A stretch of DNA of 15,457 bases from an uncultured Blautia sp. GTDB taxonomy: Bacteria; Bacillota; Clostridia; Lachnospirales; Lachnospiraceae. The stretch spans positions 1 through 15,457 of the forward strand of contig CAAFRY010000208.1 of the NCBI GenBank assembly GCA_900765525.1, in the 5' to 3' direction. Position numbers and translations under genes: made by a program. Positions 1 through 6,240 of this stretch are shown here, piece by piece (positions within the stretch are counted from its first letter, which is position 1; every line of letters starts with the position of its first letter). The notes under the pieces are model-generated. The model was not told where the DNA came from. It was given only the letters and a program-made list of their open reading frames with translations, and did not search any database.

Positions 1-210
1 GACAGAGCTTTAGAAAAATTGGAAAAAATTCAGAAAGAAATAGGTTGTGTGATACTTCCTCAGGATGCAGGCTATAAAGATAATTATGTAAAAAAGATTT
101 CCGAATGGTGTAAAGCAAAAAAAATCGACAGCTTTCCCTTTATTCAGGTGGTGGATGAAGGCTCCATGCTCCATTTGAGAAAGAAAGCCTATGAAATATG
201 GAAAGTGTGA
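1..210 (+). CDS. C-terminal end of an unidentified protein (5' truncated by the window)
   Basis: The frame is open from base 1 and ends at TGA 208-210, giving 69 visible residues, so this is the tail of a longer gene that begins upstream. The TTG at 19 need not be its start. The tail is charged and lysine-rich, with a CVILPQDAGY stretch near the middle and a FPFIQVVDEG stretch further on. It has no membrane segment and no motif I recognise. It is convergent with the cobalt operon, whose stop lies about 220 bases away. I do not assign a function. That it is coding rests only on the open frame running into the window edge and on ordinary-looking composition. Confidence 0.6.
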   Translation, partial: DRALEKLEKIQKEIGCVILPQDAGYKDNYVKKISEWCKAKKIDSFPFIQVVDEGSMLHLRKKAYEIWKV

Positions 211-227
211 AAAATTATGGATATACC

Positions 228-267
228 TTCCGTGTATAAAGGGCACTTTCCTCCCTTGTATACGGAA
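228..267. other. Imperfect inverted repeat between convergent genes
   Basis: TTCCGT...ATA...AAGGG on the left pairs with CCCTTGTATACGGAA on the right, with a 2-nt bulge on one arm and 1 nt on the other, around a loop of about 9 nt. It begins 17 nt after the stop of the partial + strand gene, so it may help end that transcript. Neither side has a run of T, so it is not a textbook intrinsic terminator. Confidence 0.35.
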
Positions 268-280
268 AGCGCCAAATGAT

Positions 281-337
281 AAGTAAATAAAGCCCCCTGT
301 AAAAATCATGGCTTGCATCATGACTTTTACAGGGGGC
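281..337 (-). terminator. Intrinsic terminator of the cbiMNQO-K operon
   Basis: The arms 292-310 and 319-337 pair over 19 positions with a single A/C mismatch (305 against 324) around an 8-nt loop. The base of the stem is GCCCCC/GGGGGC. Read on the - strand, the stem is followed directly by TTTATTTACTT, which is the terminator layout for the operon ending at 428. On the + strand the stem is followed by GAAATTATG, so termination from that side would be weak. Confidence 0.85.
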
Positions 338-427
338 GAAATTATGTCCCGCTGGCAGAATTCTCTCTGGGAATTTAAAGCTTTCGAATTTTTTGGCGTT
401 TGTTTTTTAGGGGCACAAGGGTAAAAG

Positions 428-2098
428 TTACTCCAGAGTGCTTCCTGCTGCTTTTAAATGTTCTACAAAGAGCCGACGGATGCCGGGATATTCTCCTAAT
501 CCTTTCAATACAGGCTTTACGGAGAAGCCAGCTTCTTTGAACTGACTGTACCAGGATTCCGGGTCATCCCCTGCCATATCATTCTTGGCATGGTCCCCGG
601 CCACAATCATGAATGGAGCCAGAATAACCTGGGCTGGATTATATTCTTTTACCATCCGCATGAGACTTTCCATAGAAGGATAAGCCTCAACAGTTCCCAG
701 AAAAATATTTTTGTAGCCTTTATCCTTGAAGGTGTAGTCTAAGGCTGCATAGATAGCATTGGCATAATGAGTGGTGCCATGCCCCATAAGAACCAGAACC
801 TGGTCCCGGGTAAGAGAGGAGAACTCCTCCGCTACAGCCTGAATCACAGCCTGGTTATCCTCTTCACTGGTGAGAAGAGGGTCTCCAAAAGAAATAGAAT
901 GAAAGTCTTTCTGATAGGAAAGGGCCTCTTCCTTCATCAAATCATTTTCGATTCCGTTTATCACATGGGTAGGCTGTACCAGCACATGGGTAATTCCCTC
1001 TTGTTTCATTTGTTCCATGGCTTCTTTTACCGTATTCACATGAATATTGTCCCGCTTTTTCAGCTTGCGGATAATCATTTTGCTGGTCCAGGCCCGGTAC
1101 AAAGAAAAGTCGGGAAAGGCCTCCTGTAAATCTTCCTCAATTGCGTCAATGGTAAGAGCTCTTGTGTCATTATGGCTGGTGCCGAAGCTGACCGCCAGGA
1201 TTGCTTTTTTTGTTTCTGATGACAAGGTTTCTTTTCCTCCGTAATATGTATTTGGTTTTATTGCTTCTATATAATTCTCCAGAGTTTTCAGATTCCCGGG
1301 AGGTGTGAGAGAAGCTTTCAGGATTCCCTTTCTGCACAGGCTGTCGAATAGCTCCAGCACAGCGGGAGGCTCCAGGTTTGTCTGAGCAAGTGCGGCAGTG
1401 TTGGAGAAAACCTCCAAAGGAGTGCCGTGCATCAGGATGGTTCCCTCATGAAACAGCAAAACTTCATCAGCCCATTGGTAGGCATAATTCACGTCATGGG
1501 TGGACATGAGAACGGTAATTCCTGCCTGGCTCATTTGATTTACAATCTGGTTTACCATGGCCGTGTGTTTTGGGTCCAGAGCTGCCGCAGGTTCATCCAG
1601 AATGATGATGTCCGGCTTCATGGCTAGAATATCTGCAATGGACACCTGCTTTTTCTGTCCGCCGCTAAGGGCGTGGGTAGGTTTGTGGCGAAAGGGAGTG
1701 ATTTCCAATTGGCCGATAACCTGCTCTACCCGCTGGGCGGTTTCTGTCTGGGAAAGCCCCAGATTTAGAACACCAAAGGAAATTTCCTGGTAAACGCTGG
1801 CGGAAAAAAGCTGGTTATCCGGGTCCTGAAATACAATGCCCACCTTGCTCCTCAAATCCAACAGTCCTTTTTTTGTATAAGAATATTCTTGTCCTTTAAA
1901 GTAAAGCTTTCCCTTCTGGGGTTTTAAGATTCCGGTACAGCAGAGAAAAAAGGTGGATTTTCCGCTTCCGTTGGCTCCCATGACAGCCACCTTCTGTCCT
2001 TTTTTTATTTCCAGAGACAATCCGTTTAGAGAATGACTGTCTTCCATGTCATAGGAGTAATGTAGATTTTCTGCTTTTAATATAATTTCCTGATTCAT
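428..2098 (-). CDS. cbiO-cbiK: CbiO-CbiK fusion: cobalt ECF transporter ATPase joined to sirohydrochlorin cobaltochelatase
   Basis: This 556-aa protein has two complete modules. Residues 1 to about 275 are a CbiO-type ABC ATPase: Walker A GANGSGKST 41-49, Q-loop near FQDPDNQ 90-96, signature LSGGQ 144-148, Walker B IIILDEP 164-170, H-loop His201. It would power CbiMNQ cobalt uptake at the membrane. Residues 292-556 are a CbiK-type chelatase that inserts Co2+ into sirohydrochlorin. It has the GHGTTH motif (His440) and VAGDHAKND (His503), equivalent to the two metal-binding histidines of Salmonella CbiK, and its 265 residues match the free enzyme's usual length. The ATG at 2098 overlaps the cbiQ stop as ATGA and has GGAGG 11 nt upstream. 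An in-frame GTG at 2116 is less likely to be the start. Normally these are separate proteins. An internal ribosome site sits at the junction (see the separate entry). Domain calls are firm; one polypeptide is what the sequence shows. Confidence 0.93.
   Translation of the reverse strand: MNQEIILKAENLHYSYDMEDSHSLNGLSLEIKKGQKVAVMGANGSGKSTFFLCCTGILKPQKGKLYFKGQEYSYTKKGLLDLRSKVGIVFQDPDNQLFSASVYQEISFGVLNLGLSQTETAQRVEQVIGQLEITPFRHKPTHALSGGQKKQVSIADILAMKPDIIILDEPAAALDPKHTAMVNQIVNQMSQAGITVLMSTHDVNYAYQWADEVLLFHEGTILMHGTPLEVFSNTAALAQTNLEPPAVLELFDSLCRKGILKASLTPPGNLKTLENYIEAIKPNTYYGGKETLSSETKKAILAVSFGTSHNDTRALTIDAIEEDLQEAFPDFSLYRAWTSKMIIRKLKKRDNIHVNTVKEAMEQMKQEGITHVLVQPTHVINGIENDLMKEEALSYQKDFHSISFGDPLLTSEEDNQAVIQAVAEEFSSLTRDQVLVLMGHGTTHYANAIYAALDYTFKDKGYKNIFLGTVEAYPSMESLMRMVKEYNPAQVILAPFMIVAGDHAKNDMAGDDPESWYSQFKEAGFSVKPVLKGLGEYPGIRRLFVEHLKAAGSTLE
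1223..1240 (-). promoter_or_regulatory. Internal Shine-Dalgarno and TTG start for the CbiK module
   Basis: On the - strand, inside the fused frame, GGAGG (complement of 1236-1240) is followed 10 nt later by TTG (complement of 1223-1225). The TTG is in frame as codon 292. Initiation here would yield a free 265-aa CbiK, the size of stand-alone CbiK. Immediately before the GGAGG the frame reads TAT TAC, one base from a stop codon. This suggests that cbiO and cbiK were adjacent genes joined by loss of a stop. Whether the site is used cannot be seen. Confidence 0.6.
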
Positions 2099-2871
2099 GT
2101 AAAAAATCGCCTCCACACTGCAAATATAAACAGGGCAGTATCAAAAAGAACAATCCAGAACACTACCTTCTTTTTCGGCGGATTGCTTTCTGATAAGACC
2201 TGTATCCTGCCGTCATAACACCTGGCCTCCATAGCCTCATAGAGACGGTTAGACCGGGACACAGCCCGGAGCATCAGGACGGAGCCCAGCATGCCAAAGG
2301 ATTTCAGGGAGGTCCGGTAATCCTTATTGCCCAGGCGGCAGTTCTGAGAGATAGAAATGGCTTGTGCAGTATCCAGCAGCACAAAAATAAAACGATAGAT
2401 AAGCAACATCAGCTCTATAAGCAGGCCCGGGCACCGCAGTTTTCTTAAAACCTCCAGAATATCCGGCATGGGAGTGGTGAAGGAAAGAAAATACAGGCAG
2501 GATACTGCTGCAAGAGCAGTGAGAATAAGCTGCAGGGCATACAGAAGGGAGGAACTTCCCACAGTAAGATACCAGCCTCCTACAGGCAGAGCCAGCAAGT
2601 CCAAAGGACTTTGCCGGACTTGAAAAATAATGGCCAGGGTGCTTAACAGTAAAAACGTCATAGGAAGGGAGAGAAATTTTAAATAACGCAAGACAGGGAG
2701 CCCGCCTTTAGCTACGGTGAGCATCCCTGTCACTGCCATTACAATACAAGCCACTGCAATGGAACGACTCATTACACAGATACAAAGTGTAATCACTGCA
2801 AAGGCAAATTTTTCTCCCGCATTTTCATAGCGCAGCCTGGAATGATAACAAAGCTTGTCTATGGTAATCAC
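2095..2871 (-). CDS. cbiQ: Cobalt ECF transporter transmembrane (T) component CbiQ
   Basis: This 258-aa integral membrane protein couples ATP hydrolysis by CbiO to the CbiMN substrate-binding part. It has several hydrophobic stretches (about 22-50, 64-84, 105-130, 149-168, 236-254). The cytoplasmic region before the last one carries EAMEARCYDG (212-221), the EcfT-type coupling motif that contacts the ATPase. The usual Gly after AR is Cys here. The start is GTG at 2871, with AGGAG 6 nt upstream. The next ATG is downstream of the conserved N-terminal IDKLCYHSRLR segment, so GTG is preferred. The stop overlaps the cbiO-K start by ATGA, which favours coupled translation. The length is normal for CbiQ. 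Confidence 0.93.
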   Translation of the reverse strand: MITIDKLCYHSRLRYENAGEKFAFAVITLCICVMSRSIAVACIVMAVTGMLTVAKGGLPVLRYLKFLSLPMTFLLLSTLAIIFQVRQSPLDLLALPVGGWYLTVGSSSLLYALQLILTALAAVSCLYFLSFTTPMPDILEVLRKLRCPGLLIELMLLIYRFIFVLLDTAQAISISQNCRLGNKDYRTSLKSFGMLGSVLMLRAVSRSNRLYEAMEARCYDGRIQVLSESNPPKKKVVFWIVLFDTALFIFAVWRRFFT

Positions 2872-2904
2872 AGATAACTCCTCTCTGAATCCGGAAGTTT
2901 TTAA

Positions 2905-3207
2905 CTATTCTTTCTCCTTCATCCATTTTCGCCGCTCCACAAAGCGTCCCATGATAAAGGCAATGATGCCAACGCCGATTCCTGTCTGGATACAGAAGAA
3001 CAGGCTTTCCACTTCTCCGGGAAGCTCTCCGCCGATTAACTGCTCCAGTACAGGCACAGCCCAGGGTTCATAAGAGGAGTCCACTTCCTCTACCACCTGG
3101 CTGCCGGCGTCGTCGGAGCCTCCGAATTCGGCGTCTTTCAGCACAAATAAAGGTACTAGGGCAATTAAAAAGATTACCAGAATTCCTAACAATACTTTCT
3201 TTTTCAT
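2905..3207 (-). CDS. cbiN: Cobalt transporter accessory subunit CbiN
   Basis: This small 100-aa protein has the CbiN layout: transmembrane helix 5-23, an extracytoplasmic loop, and a second helix 69-88 with a basic C-terminus (ERRKWMKEKE). The loop has the family hallmarks AEFGGSDD (26-33), EPW (47-49) and a GELPGEVESLFF stretch leading into the second helix. CbiN associates with CbiM and is needed for cobalt delivery in Co-type ECF systems. The start codon lies one base after the cbiM stop. Its AAGGAGG site is within the last cbiM codons, so translation is probably coupled. The N-terminal hydrophobic stretch serves as anchor rather than as a cleaved signal. Confidence 0.93.
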   Translation of the reverse strand: MKKKVLLGILVIFLIALVPLFVLKDAEFGGSDDAGSQVVEEVDSSYEPWAVPVLEQLIGGELPGEVESLFFCIQTGIGVGIIAFIMGRFVERRKWMKEKE

Positions 3208-3208
3208 A

Positions 3209-3955
3209 TTATTTGGCCTCCTTTATAAATCCGATGGATTTCAGCTCCGGTTTTGCATAGGTTTCCAGACCCATGACAATCAGTACGGTGATAATACCTT
3301 CGATAACGGCCAGCGGAACCTGGGTCGGTGCAAATACAGCTAAGAATTTTCCCATAGCCTGTCCGATAGTAGTGTCTGTGTGATGGGCCAGGGCCATCTG
3401 CCCCGCTGTGATGCAGTATGTAAATAAATCGCCCAGAGTAGCGGCCAGGAAAACTCCTACACGGCGGTTTACCTTGCATTTTTTACAAATCAGATAAATG
3501 CCGTAGGAAAGGAAGGGGCCGGCAATGGCCATGGAAAAGGTGTTTGCCCCTATGGTGGTCAGTCCTCCGTGAGCCAGTAAAATAGCCTGGAATAAAAGTA
3601 CAATCAGTCCCAGGATAGACACGGCAGAGGGACCAAAAAGAATAGCACCCAGGCCGGTTCCTGTCATATGGGAACAGCTTCCGGTTACGGAAGGGATTTT
3701 CAGGGAGGAAATCACGAAGATAAAAGCTCCGGACATAGCCAGCAGAGTGATGAGCTGACGGTGTTCTCCCAGGGTTTTCTTAATGGACAGAAAGCCGGCG
3801 GCCAGGAAGGGGATGCAAAGAACGCCCCAGGCAATACAATAGCCTCCGGGCAGGTATCCCTCCATGATATGCATAGCATTTACCTGAGGTACGATACCAA
3901 AGGTAAGGGCAAATACAGAGGCCAGCACCAGAATTCGTTTTTCTTGCTTACTCAT
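3209..3955 (-). CDS. cbiM: Cobalt ECF transporter substrate-binding membrane protein CbiM
   Basis: This 248-aa membrane protein binds Co2+ for the CbiMNQO importer. The precursor has a signal-peptide-like N-terminus (KRILVLASVFALTFGIVPQVNA). Cleavage after Ala27 would expose MHIMEGYLP. In CbiM/NikM proteins the mature N-terminal Met-His provides metal ligands, together with a buried His, here probably His96 in GSCSHMTGTGLGA. About six hydrophobic helices follow. The ATG at 3955 has AAGGAG 10 nt upstream. It is the first gene of the operon, below the cobalamin riboswitch, and cbiN follows after one base. The N-terminal MHIMEG motif distinguishes the metal M-type subunits from vitamin S-components. 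Cobalt rather than nickel is supported by cbiN, the riboswitch and the fused cobaltochelatase. Confidence 0.95.
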   Translation of the reverse strand: MSKQEKRILVLASVFALTFGIVPQVNAMHIMEGYLPGGYCIAWGVLCIPFLAAGFLSIKKTLGEHRQLITLLAMSGAFIFVISSLKIPSVTGSCSHMTGTGLGAILFGPSAVSILGLIVLLFQAILLAHGGLTTIGANTFSMAIAGPFLSYGIYLICKKCKVNRRVGVFLAATLGDLFTYCITAGQMALAHHTDTTIGQAMGKFLAVFAPTQVPLAVIEGIITVLIVMGLETYAKPELKSIGFIKEAK

Positions 3956-3991
3956 TTTTCTTCTTCTCCTTTCAAAACATAAAAAACATAA

Positions 3992-4011
3992 GGAAATTCA
4001 AAGAAATTTCC
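3992..4011 (-). other. Small A/T-rich hairpin upstream of cbiM
   Basis: GGAAATT and AATTTCC form a perfect 7-bp stem around 6 nt, lying between the riboswitch terminator and the cbiM ribosome site. On the - strand it is followed by TTATGTTTTTT. It may be a weak second pause or termination point, or a 5'-end structure. Its role is unknown. Confidence 0.3.
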
Positions 4012-4016
4012 TGTAG

Positions 4017-4047
4017 AATAAAAAAACCTGTACGGTTTCCCGACAGG
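4017..4047 (-). terminator. Riboswitch expression-platform terminator
   Basis: On the - strand CCTGTCGG-GAAA-CCGTACAGG forms a stem of 8 pairs with one bulged A and a GAAA loop, followed at once by TTTTTTTATT. It lies between the cobalamin aptamer and cbiM, where a B12-dependent attenuator belongs. Upstream the leader has an ACAGG segment (about 4105-4109) that could pair with the CCTGT arm to block the terminator. That switch is inferred. Confidence 0.85.
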
Positions 4048-4061
4048 CATCAGAAGAACAA

Positions 4062-4110
4062 GAGGGAATAGCAATATACAGAATTGATTTGCTATGAGCC
4101 AACCTGTTCT
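4062..4110 (-). other. Leader hairpin between B12 aptamer and terminator
   Basis: On the - strand AAGAACA pairs with TGTTCTT, and nested inside ATAGCAA pairs with TTGCTAT. The result is a long interrupted hairpin just upstream of the terminator. The 5' arm of this structure includes the ACAGG that could alternatively pair with the terminator arm, so it may be part of the switching element. Pairings were read by eye; no folding energy was calculated. Confidence 0.45.
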
Positions 4111-4340
4111 TACACAAGGCCATCGTTCGTAACCTGTGTAAATTGCGTGTGTAAGGCAGGTCTTCTGACTTGGGAATCCATGCTGTACTTTCGACCTTCC
4201 CAGATTACTCCAGTGGTCTGCAGACCTTGTCTGCTATGGAAAAATACAGCTCCTCCTTCACAGCGGCGTGACCGTGTGAGCATTGCACTCAACTTTCCTA
4301 TTCTCCCCAGGCTCTCAGCGAAATCCAAAGGGCACCTTAC
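4111..4340 (-). ncRNA. Cobalamin (B12) riboswitch aptamer controlling the cobalt operon
   Basis: The - strand shows the cobalamin aptamer landmarks in order. The 5' closing arm GTAAGG (complement of 4335-4340) is followed by GTGCC. Next come the AGAATAGGAAAGTTGAGTGC block and the CACGCCGCTGTGA block of the core. The near-invariant 3' B12 box AAGTCAGAAGACCTGCC is the complement of 4155-4171. The closing 3' arm CCTTAC (4151-4156) pairs perfectly with the 5' arm. A hairpin with stem ttacaca(n)gg/ccttgtgtaa at 4111-4142 follows and sits where the loop that kisses the core usually lies. With the downstream terminator this predicts shut-off of cobalt import and CbiK when B12 is plentiful. The family call is firm; exact helix boundaries are approximate. 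Confidence 0.92.
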
Positions 4341-4359
4341 TACATTCAATTCTGCACTC

Positions 4360-4387
4360 ATTGTAGCATATGAGAGAATTTTGTCAA
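4360..4387 (-). promoter_or_regulatory. Sigma-A-type promoter of the riboswitch-cbi operon
   Basis: On the - strand TTGACA (4382-4387) and TACAAT (4360-4365) are separated by 16 nt. The predicted start near 4353 lies about 12 nt before the riboswitch closing stem. One mismatch in twelve core positions and the placement make this a strong call. Confidence 0.85.
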
Positions 4388-4399
4388 TGAAATATAAAG

Positions 4400-4423
4400 T
4401 TTTCTACAAAAAAACGTAGAAAA
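4400..4423. repeat. Perfect inverted repeat between divergent promoters
   Basis: TTTTCTAC and GTAGAAAA flank an 8-nt A-rich centre. It lies upstream of the cbi -35 element on one side and about 30 nt upstream of the hemA -35 element on the other. It could be an operator or a cruciform-prone spacer. Nothing in the window identifies a regulator. Confidence 0.45.
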
Positions 4424-4454
4424 TTTCGGGTAGTTTTAACTAATCAAACAAGCG

Positions 4455-4483
4455 TTGCATGAGGGAAAATTCTATGCTAAGAT
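4455..4483 (+). promoter_or_regulatory. Predicted sigma-A promoter of the hemA operon
   Basis: TTGCAT (4455-4460) and TAAGAT (4478-4483) are separated by exactly 17 nt, giving a start near 4490. The resulting 5' leader of about 57 nt has a short hairpin (CC-GTGAA-AGG-TTCAC-GG, 4498-4515) and no recognisable riboswitch. Confidence 0.65.
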
Positions 4484-4546
4484 GAAAAAAGATTGAGCCT
4501 GTGAAAGGTTCACGGATAAGACAAAAGAGATAGGGGAGAGTAAAAC

Positions 4547-5776
4547 ATGAGTATTTCCATGATTGGAATCGATTACGGGAAAGCTTCTGTGGATGTGAGA
4601 GCCCAGTTTTCCTTTACAAAGAAAAATGCTGTCCAGGCCATGGAGCGGCTGAAAAAAATGCCGGGGGTTTACGGCTGCATTATATTATCTACCTGCAACA
4701 GGATGGAACTCTGGGCCAGCCTTCAGGAAGAGTGGGAAGGCTCTCTCTATGGATTTTTGTGTGAGGAAAAGGATAAGCGACCGGAGGATTTTCAGAAATA
4801 TTTTGTACAGAGAACGGAACGGGAAGCTGTAGAGCATTTGTTTTATCTCACAAGCGGACTGAAGTCCCAGATACTGGCGGAAGACCAGATTATCACTCAG
4901 GTGAAGGATGCTTTGGCTTTGTCCCGGGAGGCTTACTGTACAGATAATGTGCTGGAGGTGCTGTTCCGCACCGCAGTAACAGCGGCCAAGAAAGTAAAAA
5001 CAGAGGTGAGTTTTTCCAGGGGAAATGTGTCGGTCATCCATCAGGCTATAGAGAAACTAAAGGCTCAGGGATTTCCTCTCCAAGGAAAGAACTGTTTGGT
5101 TATCGGAAACGGGGAAATGGGCCGGGTGGCGGCCCTGGCTTTAAAGGAAGCCGGGGCAGATGTGACAGTGACAGTGCGGCAGTACAGAAGCGGAGTGGTG
5201 AATATTCCCCAGGGCTGCCAGAGAATCAATTATGGAGACAGGATGGAGTTTTTGCCTCAGTGTGATTTAGCAGTCAGCGCCACCGCCAGTCCAAACCTTA
5301 CTATCACCAAAGAGGGACTGGAGGAAGCAGGGATTTCCGGTTCTCTTGTACTGATTGATTTGGCTGTGCCCAGGGATATAGACCCCTTGGCAGGGACTCT
5401 GGGAAATGTACGCTTGTATGATATTGACAGCTTTAAGATAGACGCTGTTTCTCCTAAACTGCAGGAAAGCCTGGAGCGGGCAGGCGCCATACTGGGAGAG
5501 CAAATGGAGGATTTTTACAGTTGGTATGAGGGACACGACTTAATTCCCAGAATCCAGGGAATTAAGGAGGAGGCTGTCCAGGATTTAAATCTGCGGATTT
5601 TAAAAACTCTGAGAAAAACGCCTATGGAAGAGGGAGACAGGGAAAAGCTGCTGACGGCTATTGATAAGGCTGCGGAAAAGGTTGTAAATAAAATGGTTTT
5701 TGGCCTGAAAGATTCCCTGAAACAGGAAGAGTTCAGAAACTGCGTAGAAGGATTGGAGAAGCTGTATGGCGAATGA
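4547..5776 (+). CDS. hemA: Glutamyl-tRNA reductase
   Basis: This enzyme reduces glutamyl-tRNA(Glu) to glutamate-1-semialdehyde with NADPH, the committed step of the C5 tetrapyrrole pathway in the cytosol. The 409-aa protein has the catalytic Cys50 in ILSTCNRMELW, a His97 equivalent to E. coli His99, the SGLKSQILAEDQIITQVK segment, a Rossmann domain beginning LVIGNGEMG (about 180-190), and IDLAVPRDIDPLAG before the C-terminal dimerisation helices. The N-terminal signature is divergent: GIDYGKASVDVR replaces the usual GINHKTAPVxxR, so the common His is Tyr, and AEDQI replaces GExQI. The catalytic Cys is intact, so I expect an active enzyme. The ATG has GGGGAG 8 nt upstream. It is the first gene of the + strand operon, and its last 11 bases overlap sirC. 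Confidence 0.95.
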   Translation: MSISMIGIDYGKASVDVRAQFSFTKKNAVQAMERLKKMPGVYGCIILSTCNRMELWASLQEEWEGSLYGFLCEEKDKRPEDFQKYFVQRTEREAVEHLFYLTSGLKSQILAEDQIITQVKDALALSREAYCTDNVLEVLFRTAVTAAKKVKTEVSFSRGNVSVIHQAIEKLKAQGFPLQGKNCLVIGNGEMGRVAALALKEAGADVTVTVRQYRSGVVNIPQGCQRINYGDRMEFLPQCDLAVSATASPNLTITKEGLEEAGISGSLVLIDLAVPRDIDPLAGTLGNVRLYDIDSFKIDAVSPKLQESLERAGAILGEQMEDFYSWYEGHDLIPRIQGIKEEAVQDLNLRILKTLRKTPMEEGDREKLLTAIDKAAEKVVNKMVFGLKDSLKQEEFRNCVEGLEKLYGE

Positions 5777-6239
5777 AAAAAAATTTTTTCCCCTGTTTGT
5801 GGATTTGACAGAGAAAAAAGCAATGGTTATAGGCGGCGGGAAGATAGGAACCAGAAGGGCTAAGGCCCTTCTTCCCTTTGTAGGCAGTCTGGTGGTGGAA
5901 GCCCCTGCTGCCTCCCGGGAGATTTTAGAATTGGCCGGGGAGGGAAAGCTTATATACCGGGAAAAAGCTTATGAGCGCCGGGACATTTATGATGCTGACC
6001 TGGTAGTGGCTGCCACAGATGATAAAAAAGTGAATGAAGATATTTACAGTGCCTGCAAATGTCTGGGAATTTTGGTAAATGTGGCAAGCAGCCAGGATAA
6101 ATGTGACTTTCATTTTCCCGGACTTTTAGAGTATGAAGGAGTTGTTCTGGGGTTTAACGGAGCCGGAAAAAACCACAGAAAAGTAAAAGAGGTGCGGATG
6201 AAGACAGAACAGGCCCTAAAGGGCAGCAGGGAGGAATAA
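5766..6239 (+). CDS. sirC: Precorrin-2 dehydrogenase (SirC/CysG N-domain type), short form
   Basis: It is predicted to oxidise precorrin-2 to sirohydrochlorin with NAD+. The N-terminal region FPLFVDLTEKKAMVIGGGKIGTRRA (8-32) is the family's nucleotide-binding fold, followed by LVVAATDDKKVNEDI (79-93) and DFHFPGLLEYEGVVLGFNGAG (114-134). At 157 aa it stops after the dimerisation region and lacks most of the C-terminal helical domain of CysG/Met8/SirC (about 200 aa). Aligned without gaps to Salmonella CysG (NVVDAPKAASFIMP), it reads NVASSQDKCDFHFP, so the Asp104 equivalent is Ser108. This fits a dehydrogenase without ferrochelatase activity, with metal insertion left to CbiK, but that is inference. 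The ATG is inside the hemA end, with GGAG 7 nt upstream. An A8T6 tract lies in codons 4-8. The frame ends one base before hemC. Confidence 0.88.
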   Translation: MANEKKFFPLFVDLTEKKAMVIGGGKIGTRRAKALLPFVGSLVVEAPAASREILELAGEGKLIYREKAYERRDIYDADLVVAATDDKKVNEDIYSACKCLGILVNVASSQDKCDFHFPGLLEYEGVVLGFNGAGKNHRKVKEVRMKTEQALKGSREE

Positions 6240-6240
6240 A

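Noticed and set aside
228..337. CRISPR or repeat array suggested by the two neighbouring inverted repeats
   Set aside because: The two hairpins differ in sequence and there is no repeat-spacer periodicity. One of them is a terminator.
2099..2116. GTG start for CbiO-CbiK six codons earlier
   Set aside because: GTG falls right at the GGAGG site, which then could not serve it. The ATG at 2098 has that site and the ATGA overlap with cbiQ.
4110..4361. 83-aa open frame on the - strand between cbiM and hemA
   Set aside because: It coincides with the cobalamin riboswitch, whose conserved blocks and pairing explain this sequence.
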